Below are positions 1 through 6,410 of a stretch of 25,044 nt of DNA, piece after piece (the first letter of the stretch is position 1; the number at the start of each line of letters is the position of its first letter). The notes under the pieces are model-generated. The model did no database searches. It was not told the origin of the DNA and saw only the letters and a program-made list of their open reading frames with translations. This DNA is from Thermohalobaculum sp039030715. Lineage in GTDB: Bacteria > Pseudomonadota > Alphaproteobacteria > Rhodobacterales > Rhodobacteraceae. The position numbers and the translations under genes are program-made. The stretch lies in NCBI GenBank assembly GCA_039030715.1, contig JBCCDU010000061.1:1-25044 (forward strand), given 5' to 3'.

Positions 1-74
1 CCTTGTCCCTGTAGAACTTCAACCTGCCGAAGCTTCGATACGATCTCTTCCGGCTTCTCTCGTTTTCCAGCCAT
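1..74 (-). CDS. IS3-family transposase OrfA, N-terminal part (runs off the left edge)
   Basis: Reading leftwards from the ATG at 74-72, the product begins MAGKREKPEEIVSKLRQVEV, the typical opening of the small DNA-binding OrfA of IS3-family elements: a basic start followed by the first helices of a helix-turn-helix. A Shine-Dalgarno GGAGGA (complement of 81-86) lies 6 bases upstream and fixes the start. Only 24 full codons are inside the window; the rest of OrfA and the expected OrfB integrase (DDE) lie to the left. In this family OrfA and OrfAB (made by frameshifting) bind the inverted repeats and carry out transposition. Whether this copy is intact cannot be seen. Confidence 0.75.
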   Translation of the reverse strand, partial: MAGKREKPEEIVSKLRQVEVLQGQ

Positions 75-92
75 CGCTGATCCTCCAATTGC

Positions 93-108
93 GGGATAAA
101 TCTATCCC
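93..108. repeat. Palindrome in the IS leader
   Basis: GGGATA and TATCCC form a perfect 6-bp inverted repeat around the four bases AATC, just upstream of the orfA ribosome binding site. It could be an operator or a small hairpin that limits read-through into the transposase. The structure is seen directly; the role is inference. Confidence 0.4.
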
Positions 109-110
109 AG

Positions 111-434
111 TTGGTGGACCAATCTCAGGGGGATAATCCATCCGATAGCTCAACGGTGATCAAAGCGTTTGAGAAGCGGATTGACGACTTGGAGACCGAA
201 AAGCGCCTCCTCGATGAAAAACAGAGCGCCTCTCCGCAACTGGCGCATAGCTTCGACGAGATTTTCGAACGCGCGATGAGCTTCCTCGCAAACCCCTGGA
301 ATATCTATCAAAACGGCTCTCTAGTGATGAAGAAATTGGTCCTCAGATTGGCCTTCAAAGCCCCCATGGCCTATGACCGCAGAGTGGGTTTCGAACGCCG
401 CAAGCTACTGATATTTTTGGGATATTCGGGCTGA
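111..434 (+). pseudogene. C-terminal remnant of a large serine recombinase
   Basis: The frame reads through 107 codons to a TGA at 432-434. Its content (IKAFEKRIDDLETEKRLLDE, then a helix around FERAMSFLANPWNIYQNG, then VLRLAFKAPMAYDRRVGF) resembles the extreme C-terminus of recombinase/resolvase proteins of alphaproteobacterial islands: a coiled coil followed by the F..AL.FL.NPW..W..G and K..VL.L.F....Y....GF motifs. The N-terminal catalytic serine domain and the main DNA-binding domain are missing; the frame is cut off by the adjacent IS end. The TTG at 111 is only the first permissible start and probably lies in IS sequence. It is therefore annotated as a broken gene and very probably makes no active recombinase. 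Family recognition is by eye. Confidence 0.65.
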
Positions 435-452
435 ATGACCGGAAATGTGAAA

Positions 453-539
453 TGGTGCGGTCGAGAAGACTCGAACTTCCACGGGAGTTACCCCACAGCG
501 ACCTCAACGCTGCGCGTCTACCAATTCCGCCACGACCGC
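453..539 (-). tRNA. tRNA-Leu (anticodon GAG)
   Basis: On the minus strand the 87 bases form a class II tRNA. The acceptor stem is GCGGTCG/CGACCGC, with discriminator A and an encoded CCA (453-455). The D-arm contains AATTGGTAGACGC. The anticodon stem is CAGCG/CGCTG around the loop TTGAGGT (501-507), with anticodon GAG at 503-505. There is a long variable arm and a T-arm with TTCGAGT. It decodes CUC and CUU leucine codons. The 3' end faces the recombinase/IS remnant 18 bp away. No T-run terminator is visible between the tRNA and the remnant. Confidence 0.97.
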
Positions 540-618
540 ATGATCCGTGTCAGCCCGCGGCTGATAGCAAAGGTGATCTGGCTTGTGAAGTCCTGTCCGG
601 CCAAATATTCAGAAGGGC

Positions 619-1305
619 ATGGTTGAATGGAAGATCAGCGATGGACTGACCGGCTATGAGCAGGCGTTGAGCTGGATGGAGGCGCGCGTCGCCGCCATTC
701 TTGCCGGCGAGGCTGAGGAGTGTGTCTGGCTGTTGGAGCATCCCCCTTTGTATACTGCGGGCACGTCGGCCAGGCCCGTTGATCTTCTGGACCCAGGACG
801 CTTCCCTGTCCACAAGGCCCGACGTGGTGGGGAATACACCTATCACGGACCGGGACAGCGGGTGGCTTATGTCATGCTGGATCTGGGTCGGCGCGAACGC
901 GATGTCCGTCGCTTCGTTAATGGCTTGGAGGAGTGGATCATCCGAACACTTGCCGATTTTCAGGTCACGGGTGAGAGGCGCGAGGGTCGTGTCGGTGTCT
1001 GGGTCGAGCGTCCGGAAAAATCTCGTCTGCCCGGTGACCTGATGGCCGAGGATAAGATCGCCGCGATCGGGGTTCGCATCCGCCGCTGGGTTTCGTTTCA
1101 CGGAATTGCGATCAATCTGGACCCGGATTTGACACATTTCGAGGGGATCGTCCCCTGCGGCATCTCGGGGTATGGCGTAACTAGCCTAGTCGACTTGGGA
1201 CTTCCGGTCACGCTGGCTGACCTCGATCTGGCGCTTCGGCGGCAGTTCCAAACGGTGTTCGGACCTGCGGATACAGAAGCGTGTCGTGATGAACTGGAGA
1301 ACTGA
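619..1305 (+). CDS. lipB: LipB, octanoyl-[ACP]:protein N-octanoyltransferase
   Basis: A 228-residue protein that moves octanoyl groups from octanoyl-ACP to lipoyl domains of 2-oxoacid dehydrogenases and the glycine cleavage H protein, the first step of lipoate synthesis in the cytosol. The family signature RGGEYTYHGPGQ is at residues 69-80. The catalytic lysine is expected at K146 (AEDKIAAIGV) and the catalytic cysteine at C180 (GIVPCGISGYGVTSL); both are present. Length is typical. The ATG at 619 has AGAAGG just upstream with very short spacing, so initiation may be modest. It is divergent from tRNA-Leu. No lipA is nearby. Confidence 0.96.
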   Translation: MVEWKISDGLTGYEQALSWMEARVAAILAGEAEECVWLLEHPPLYTAGTSARPVDLLDPGRFPVHKARRGGEYTYHGPGQRVAYVMLDLGRRERDVRRFVNGLEEWIIRTLADFQVTGERREGRVGVWVERPEKSRLPGDLMAEDKIAAIGVRIRRWVSFHGIAINLDPDLTHFEGIVPCGISGYGVTSLVDLGLPVTLADLDLALRRQFQTVFGPADTEACRDELEN

Positions 1306-1421
1306 ACTGCCCTAAGATCCCGAAAGTGCCCGATCACGGGTCAGGAGCATGAATTAAGGCTGGTCAAACGCGAGGAACTGATTAGCTTCCCCCAAACGGA
1401 AAACGATGATGGAGCTCACTT

Positions 1422-1808
1422 ATGCTGAGACTAGTTGTACGCATGACGGGAATTGCTGGGATGGCGGCCATCGTTCTCGGCGCTGGAATAGCCGAGGCGG
1501 CAGATGCGAAGAAAGGCGAGAAGGTCTTTCGCAAATGCAAAGCCTGCCACAAGGTTGAAGACGGCAAGAATGCCGTTGGCCCACATCTATTCGGCATCGT
1601 CGGGCGCGACATGGCTGCGGTTGATGGCTTCAAATACTCGAAAGCGATGACTGAGTTCGGCGCCGGCAAGACCTGGACGGCGGAAGAGCTCGACGCATTT
1701 CTGACCAAACCCAAGGCATATATCAAAGGCACCAAGATGAGCTTTGGCGGGCTTAAGAAGGAAGATCAGCGCGCTGATGTGATCGCGTATCTCGAGACGC
1801 TCAAGTAA
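1422..1808 (+). CDS. cycA: Periplasmic class I cytochrome c (c2/c550 type)
   Basis: A 128-residue precursor with a signal peptide (basic start, hydrophobic stretch about 9-22, likely cleavage after AEA at residue 26). The mature part starts ADAKKGEKVF. The heme site is CKACH (C39, C42, H43), and M106 in KGTKMSFGGL is the probable sixth ligand. It should be a soluble or loosely bound electron carrier between the bc1 complex and terminal oxidases. GGAG at 1411-1414 supports the ATG at 1422. The neighbouring ctaD gives the same arrangement known from Paracoccus denitrificans, where cycA lies next to a ctaD copy. At about 102 mature residues it is shorter than P. denitrificans c550, so the symbol is given on family and context. 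Confidence 0.85.
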   Translation: MLRLVVRMTGIAGMAAIVLGAGIAEAADAKKGEKVFRKCKACHKVEDGKNAVGPHLFGIVGRDMAAVDGFKYSKAMTEFGAGKTWTAEELDAFLTKPKAYIKGTKMSFGGLKKEDQRADVIAYLETLK

Positions 1809-2152
1809 CGGCAACGCGGCGCGCTGGATTGTGCTGCGTGAATTTCAGGGCCGCGTGGCACGGTATGTGCAACGCGGCCCTTGCATGTTCAGGCGCCTGT
1901 CGCGCGATCGGTATTTCACGGCTTTGACGCGTTATCCGGCTGCTTTAGGCCAGAACTTCCATTTTTCGCTGCGAACATCCGGTCAGCGGAATTATCCTGC
2001 TGGTTTCAAGTCCCATGCGACAGAAAGACCACGTCTGAGAGCTCTCAAGGGCGTCTCACAGCGTTGCTGTGATCGCTGGCACGGGCTACACCATCAGCAG
2101 CGAAATACCCGGGACGCGCGCAGTGCGTCCATCAAGTTGGAGGGAGCGACAG
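1809..2152. other. Intergenic region between cycA and ctaD
   Basis: These 344 bases hold no convincing gene. They contain a long hairpin just after cycA (1847-1881), described separately. Beyond it is a TTGACG hexamer at 1924-1929 that could be a -35 box, but no good -10 box follows at the right distance. The ctaD ribosome binding site is at the right end (2139-2146). Since ctaD is preceded by a hairpin and this long spacer, it is probably transcribed from its own promoter here. Confidence 0.5.
1847..1881 (+). terminator. Long hairpin downstream of cycA
   Basis: AGGGCCGCGT (1847-1856) pairs perfectly with ACGCGGCCCT (1872-1881). After one G/A mismatch, GCAC and GTGC pair inside around the loop GGTAT. 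The hairpin starts 39 bases after the cycA stop codon. There is no real T-tract, only TTGCATGTT, so it may act as a Rho-dependent 3' end or RNA-stabilising hairpin instead of a classical intrinsic terminator. Confidence 0.55.
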
Positions 2153-3793
2153 ATGGCCGACGCGGCAGTCCACGCCCATGACGATCATAAAATAGGGTTC
2201 TTCACCCGCTGGTTCTGTTCGACGAACCACAAGGATATCGGAATCCTATACATCTTTACGGCCGCCGTACTGGGGTTCATCTCGGTCGCCTTCACGATGT
2301 ATATGCGCCTGGAACTGATGGAGCCCGGCGTTCAGTACATGACCTTTGCCGATGGTTCGCCCAACGGGCATCTCTGGAATGTTATGATCACCGGCCACGG
2401 CATCCTGATGATGTTCTTCGTGGTGATCCCGGCTCTGTTCGGCGGATTTGGTAACTATTTCATGCCCTTGCATATCGGTGCGCCCGATATGGCCTTTCCA
2501 CGGATGAACAACCTCTCGTTCTGGCTGTACTTCGCAGGTTCGACGCTCGCGGTGCTGTCGGTGGTGACGCCGGGGGGCAATGACCAATTGGGGTCAGGCG
2601 TTGGCTGGGTGCTCTACGCGCCGCTCTCGACGAACGAGGGTGGGATGTCGATGGACTTCGCGATCTTCGCGGTCCACCTTTCGGGCGCATCCTCGATCCT
2701 GGGCGCGATCAACATGATCACAACGTTCCTGAACATGCGCGCACCGGGCATGACGTTGATGAAGGTGCCGCTGTTCGCGTGGTCGATCTTTGTGACTGCC
2801 TGGCTGATTCTGCTGGCGCTGCCGGTTCTGGCGGGCGCGATCACCATGCTGCTGACCGACCGAAACTTCGGCACCACCTTCTTCCAGCCGGAAGGCGGAG
2901 GCGATCCAGTGCTCTACCAGCACATCCTTTGGTTCTTCGGCCACCCGGAGGTTTACATCATCGTGGTACCCGGTTTCGGGATTATCAGCCACGTAATTTC
3001 GACCTTCTCGAAGAAACCGGTCTTCGGCTACTCGGGCATGGTGTTCGCGATGGTCGGCATCGGGGCGCTGGGTTTCGTTGTCTGGGCGCACCATATGTAC
3101 ACGGTGGGCATGTCGAAGAATGCGCAGGCGTACTTCATGCTGGCGACCATGGTGATCGCGGTGCCGACGGGCATCAAGATCTTCAGTTGGATCGCCACCA
3201 TGTGGGGCGGTTCGATCAGCTTCAAGACTCCGATGCTCTGGGCGTTCGGCTTCCTGTTCCTGTTCACCGTGGGCGGTGTGACGGGCGTGGTGCTGAGCCA
3301 GGCGGGTATCGACCGGGCCTATCATGACACTTACTACGTCGTGGCCCACTTCCACTACGTGATGAGCCTGGGAGCAGTGTTCTGTATCTTTGCCGGGATC
3401 TATTACTGGATCGGCAAGATGTCAGGACGGCAGTACCCAGAGTTCTGGGGCAAGGTGCATTTCTGGATGATGTTCATCGGTGCGAACATCACGTTCTTCC
3501 CGCAGCACTTCCTTGGCCGTCAGGGCATGCCCAGGCGCTATATCGACTACCCCGAGCAGTTCTCGCTCTGGAACGAGATCTCGTCCTATGGCGCGTTCCT
3601 TTCGGGTGCCTCGTTCGTGCTGTTCATCGGTATTGTCTTCTACACTCTGCGCTATGGGCAGAAAGTGACCAATCCGAACTACTGGGAGGACGACTTGGCA
3701 ACGCTGGAATGGACCCTCCCAAACCCGCCGCCAGCCCACACGTTCGAGCAGTTGCCGACCCGCGAGATGTGGGACAAGCAGCACGCCCATTGA
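2153..3793 (+). CDS. ctaD: Cytochrome c oxidase subunit I, aa3 type
   Basis: A 546-residue, 12-helix heme-copper oxidase subunit I that reduces oxygen and pumps protons in the inner membrane. Visible ligands are H82 (GHGILMMFF) and H401 for heme a, H399 for heme a3, and H264, H313 and H314 for CuB. Y268 in HPEVY is the cross-linked tyrosine. Proton-channel residues are D112 (GAPDMAFPRMNN), E266 and K342 (PTGIKIF), so this is an A-type enzyme with both D and K channels. The start is the ATG at 2153, preceded by GGAGGGAG (2139-2146); an in-frame extension to 2069 lacks family similarity. It stands apart from any ctaC, ctaE or ctaB gene. Confidence 0.97.
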   Translation: MADAAVHAHDDHKIGFFTRWFCSTNHKDIGILYIFTAAVLGFISVAFTMYMRLELMEPGVQYMTFADGSPNGHLWNVMITGHGILMMFFVVIPALFGGFGNYFMPLHIGAPDMAFPRMNNLSFWLYFAGSTLAVLSVVTPGGNDQLGSGVGWVLYAPLSTNEGGMSMDFAIFAVHLSGASSILGAINMITTFLNMRAPGMTLMKVPLFAWSIFVTAWLILLALPVLAGAITMLLTDRNFGTTFFQPEGGGDPVLYQHILWFFGHPEVYIIVVPGFGIISHVISTFSKKPVFGYSGMVFAMVGIGALGFVVWAHHMYTVGMSKNAQAYFMLATMVIAVPTGIKIFSWIATMWGGSISFKTPMLWAFGFLFLFTVGGVTGVVLSQAGIDRAYHDTYYVVAHFHYVMSLGAVFCIFAGIYYWIGKMSGRQYPEFWGKVHFWMMFIGANITFFPQHFLGRQGMPRRYIDYPEQFSLWNEISSYGAFLSGASFVLFIGIVFYTLRYGQKVTNPNYWEDDLATLEWTLPNPPPAHTFEQLPTREMWDKQHAH

Positions 3794-3806
3794 TGCTGGC
3801 AGCCGG

Positions 3807-4358
3807 ATGAGTGCTGTCGACAAACGCACGGCCGGGGAGCGATCCCCGGCCGTTTTCTATCCTCGCGACTGGGTGGAGTGGCGCGATCGTGCGGACCACC
3901 CAGTCTATACGGTCAGCCTCTGGCCCAACCGGTCGATGACACCGCGCCAACGCAAGCTGATGCTGAGCCTGGCGGCGCTGGGCCTGTCGGTACCCCTGAT
4001 CCCTGCTTGGGGCACCCATGTCTTCTGGGGTCTGCTACCATTTCCGCTGGGCGCGCTGGCAATGCTGTGGCTTGGGTTCCGCCGCTCGGACCGCGATGGG
4101 CGGCTGACCGAGGTTCTGACCCTGTGGCGCGATGAGATCCGGGTGGAGCGGCGTGAGCCGGGGGGGCGACTACGCCGCTGGTCGGCGGATCCCTATAAGG
4201 TGCGTGTGATGCTGCACGAAGATGCGCGGCCCGAGAACTACCTCACCTTGATTGGCGGGAGCCGCGAAATCGAGCTTGGTGCGTTTTTGAGCCCGGGCGA
4301 ACGCCTGGATTTGAAGGGCGAGGTGGATGCGGCGCTGATCCGCGCCTTCCGCGCTTGA
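3807..4358 (+). CDS. DUF2244 family membrane protein
   Basis: A 183-residue frame with the DUF2244 layout: a short hydrophilic start, the motif YTVSLWPNRSMTPRQ (about 34-48), two hydrophobic segments (about 49-66 and 72-89), then a soluble C-terminal domain with LTLWRDEIRVER and REIELGAFLSPGERL. The function is unknown; it is probably an inner-membrane protein with its C-terminus in the cytosol. The start is uncertain. The ATG at 3807 is the longest option, but the ctaD terminator (3828-3858) lies inside the first codons. A GTG at 3873 (residue 23, VEWRDRADHPVYTV) would place the gene wholly after the terminator and still keep the whole domain. Neither start has a strong Shine-Dalgarno. Confidence 0.8.
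   Translation: MSAVDKRTAGERSPAVFYPRDWVEWRDRADHPVYTVSLWPNRSMTPRQRKLMLSLAALGLSVPLIPAWGTHVFWGLLPFPLGALAMLWLGFRRSDRDGRLTEVLTLWRDEIRVERREPGGRLRRWSADPYKVRVMLHEDARPENYLTLIGGSREIELGAFLSPGERLDLKGEVDAALIRAFRA
3828..3858 (+). terminator. Rho-independent terminator after ctaD
   Basis: ACGGCCGGGGA (3828-3838) and TCCCCGGCCGT (3843-3853) form a perfect 11-bp stem with the tetraloop GCGA, followed by TTTCT; the run from 3853 is TTTTCT. It begins 34 bases after the ctaD stop codon. Stem strength and tail fit an intrinsic terminator. It overlaps the 5' part of the longest DUF2244 frame, which argues for a later start there or for partial read-through. Confidence 0.8.
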
Positions 4359-4378
4359 GAGCAGGCTTGCCAAGCGGA

Positions 4379-4398
4379 GTTTCCGGCAGGCCGGAAAC
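4379..4398. repeat. Inverted repeat between convergent genes
   Basis: GTTTCCGG and CCGGAAAC form a perfect 8-bp stem around CAGG in the 112-bp space between the DUF2244 gene and the convergent DUF6165 gene. It can serve as a 3'-end hairpin for either strand, but no clear T-run follows on either side. Confidence 0.45.
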
Positions 4399-4470
4399 GC
4401 GACATGCCCTCTGCCCCGCCTCCGGCAGGATCAGAGGCGCGTACTGCGTAGCTGACGTTTCGAGGCGCGG

Positions 4471-4863
4471 TCAGTAGGGTTGATAGGACTTTTCTTCGAC
4501 CAGGCGCGAGCCAAGCAGTACGTTGATCTCGCGTTTCAGGGCTGCGCGGCGGTCATTAGTTTTGTAGACGGCACGGGCAAGCTCGATGAATTTCGAGCCA
4601 AAATCCGCGGCGCGTTCGCAATCCCGAATGTCGTCTTCGATCTGCCAAAGTTCCTCGTTCACAGCTTTCAGCGCCGCGGTGAGATCGGTAAGCGCGTCCG
4701 AGGCGGGGAGGGAGGCGTCACGCGTCGTGTTCAGCACCTCAAGTTCAACCTTCACATTGGCGAGCTTGTCGGGGTCGGCGATCCGCTCGGCCTTGATCTC
4801 GAGGATGGTGATCTTGTCGATCAATTCGCCAGGGGCGATTTCGACGGTCACGTTAAGGCTCAT
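4471..4863 (-). CDS. DUF6165 family protein
   Basis: A 130-residue soluble protein beginning MSLNVTVEIAPGELIDKITI. The pattern, an E..PGELIDKITIL.IK block followed by helical sequence with NEELWQIEDDIRDCER and a basic KTNDRRAALKREIN segment, is that of the small family named DUF6165. The function is not established. The ATG at 4863-4861 overlaps the TGA of the upstream TPR/glycosyltransferase gene as ATGA, so the two are translationally coupled and probably act together, perhaps in cell-surface glycan synthesis (inference). A longer in-frame extension to 4968 lies wholly inside the upstream gene and is rejected. Confidence 0.82.
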   Translation of the reverse strand: MSLNVTVEIAPGELIDKITILEIKAERIADPDKLANVKVELEVLNTTRDASLPASDALTDLTAALKAVNEELWQIEDDIRDCERAADFGSKFIELARAVYKTNDRRAALKREINVLLGSRLVEEKSYQPY

Positions 4864-6245
4864 GTGTTGTCCTTCAAATGGGTGCGCAAAGCCGTCTCGA
4901 CCCGGCCGAAGAGCTCGGCCCAGTCCCCGGTCGCCTTCTGCCGGAAAAGGGTCATCGAGGGATACCATGGTGTGGCGTCGCCCGCACCATAGAGCCAGAA
5001 GCCTTCATGGCTGAGCAGGTTCCAGATCGGCTTGCCCATCGAGGCGGCGACATGTACCACGGCGGTGTCGGTGGTGATCATCAGGTCCATCTCGTCGATC
5101 AAGGCCGCGGTATCGGCAAAGTCCTGGTCGTCGCCGCAGGCATCCATGATCAGGCCCGCCATGCCCGAGTTCAAGAAATCGTCCCGTGCGTCGCCCTTGT
5201 AGAGGCTGAACAACTGGACGCCTGGCACCTGTGCCAGACCGAGAAAGCTCTCGGGCCCGGTCGAGCGTCGATGATTGGCCTTGTAGGTCAGGCTGCCGGT
5301 CCAGACGACACCGACCTTGAAGCGCCCCTCGAACGGTTTGACCATCGCGCGGGCGCGCTGACGGCTGTTGTCGGGAATTGCAAAACGCGGTGGGGGTGGG
5401 GGTTGGTCACCGTCGAAGCCAACCAGATGCGGCAGGCTCATATTCGGGGTGTAGTAGTCGTAAGTGTCGGACTTGCGGGCGTGCGAGACGATCCTTTTCG
5501 CGCCCTCCAGATCCTCGAACAGGCGCTGCAGAGGCTTCTTGACGACCATCGAGACATGCGCCCCCATCGCAGATAGCCGCGGTAGGAAGCGTGACATCAG
5601 GATTGCGTCGCCGAAACCCTGTTCGGGCAGTATCAGAAGGCGCTTGCCATCGATTTCCTCGCCCTGCCAGCGTGGCCAGGGGACGTCTTTGGGCAAGCTG
5701 ACCTCGGTCCCGGCATAGCGGCCTTCGAAATCGGCGAAGCCCTTGGTGTAATGGCCCAGCATCAGATGGGCGAGGCCGCGCTGAAGCTGCAATTCGCCCT
5801 GATCTGTCAGCTCGCCCCGCTCCTCCACCTCGTCCACCAGCGAGATCGCGCGTTCGTGCTGCCAGTCGCCGCGTAGCGAGACGGCAAGGTCGCGAATACG
5901 GTTGAGATCGCGCGGCTTTTCCTCCAGCAGCGCTTCGCGCAGTTCGATCGCCTCGACATACTGGCCCGCATCGGTCAGCGCATTGGCTATGTTGTTGCGC
6001 GCATTCTCCATACCCGGTTCCAGCTCCAGCGCGCGCCGATGGGCGGCGATCGAGGCATCGTACTGGCCGAGCTTGCGCAAGAGTGCGCCGTAATTGGTCC
6101 AACCACGCGCGTGCTGGGGCGCCTTGGCAAGATAAGCGCGATAGAGCTTGCCCGCCGCCTCCAGATCCCCCTTCTGGTGCAGCTCCACCGTCGTATTGAA
6201 CAGCTCGGCCAGTGATACCGTCTTGGATTTTTTCCCGCGCGCCAT
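4860..6245 (-). CDS. TPR protein with C-terminal glycosyltransferase-9-like domain
   Basis: A 461-residue protein. Residues about 12-165 contain TPR-type helix pairs (for example WTNYGALLRKLGQYDASIAA, then NNIANALTDAGQYVEAIEL). The C-terminal half has a GT-B fold signature resembling family 9 (ADP-heptose:LPS heptosyltransferase): LLILPEQGFGDAILMSRFLP near residues 202-221 and ITTDTAVVHVAASMGKPIWN near 388-407. Proteins of this layout are common beside surface polysaccharide or flagellin glycosylation genes, but the substrate cannot be told. The start at 6245 (MARGKKSK) is chosen because GAGG-like sequence precedes it; an ATG at 6284 is also in frame. It is the first gene of a two-gene operon with DUF6165 and divergent from mgtE. 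Confidence 0.85.
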   Translation of the reverse strand: MARGKKSKTVSLAELFNTTVELHQKGDLEAAGKLYRAYLAKAPQHARGWTNYGALLRKLGQYDASIAAHRRALELEPGMENARNNIANALTDAGQYVEAIELREALLEEKPRDLNRIRDLAVSLRGDWQHERAISLVDEVEERGELTDQGELQLQRGLAHLMLGHYTKGFADFEGRYAGTEVSLPKDVPWPRWQGEEIDGKRLLILPEQGFGDAILMSRFLPRLSAMGAHVSMVVKKPLQRLFEDLEGAKRIVSHARKSDTYDYYTPNMSLPHLVGFDGDQPPPPPRFAIPDNSRQRARAMVKPFEGRFKVGVVWTGSLTYKANHRRSTGPESFLGLAQVPGVQLFSLYKGDARDDFLNSGMAGLIMDACGDDQDFADTAALIDEMDLMITTDTAVVHVAASMGKPIWNLLSHEGFWLYGAGDATPWYPSMTLFRQKATGDWAELFGRVETALRTHLKDNT

Positions 6246-6410
6246 GCCCGCCTCGTCCTCGCCCGTGATCGTTCTGATCCCCAAAAGTCCCGAGATGGGT
6301 TTATTAGCGCAAAATACGTGAACACAACGGAAAATTCGGCTTTGCCGCTGTTTGATCGGTCATGAAAGCGATGTAAGACTGCGTAGCCAGCGCCTGCTCA
6401 AGAGTTTCCT

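Larger units (their letters stand above)
1..121 (-). mobile_element. End of an IS3-family insertion sequence
   Basis: The start of OrfA and its leader mark the 5' end of an IS. The outer end is inferred: IS3-type ends lie a few tens of bases upstream of orfA, and the complementary strand from about 121 reads TGGTCCACCAACTGG, a plausible terminal inverted repeat. The serine-recombinase reading frame begins to look family-like at about the same point. The exact boundary and any target duplication cannot be fixed because the other end of the element is outside the window. Confidence 0.5.

Noticed and set aside
2069..2152. 28-codon N-terminal extension of ctaD
   Set aside because: No family similarity and no ribosome site, while GGAGGGAG stands directly before the ATG at 2153.
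2594..3355. 253-codon minus-strand frame inside ctaD
   Set aside because: An antisense shadow, rich in His, Arg and Glu, with no recognisable domain.
6246..6410. Mg2+-sensing riboswitch before mgtE
   Set aside because: The region is short and shared with a divergent gene, and shows only a small CGGC/GCCG hairpin, not an M-box architecture.
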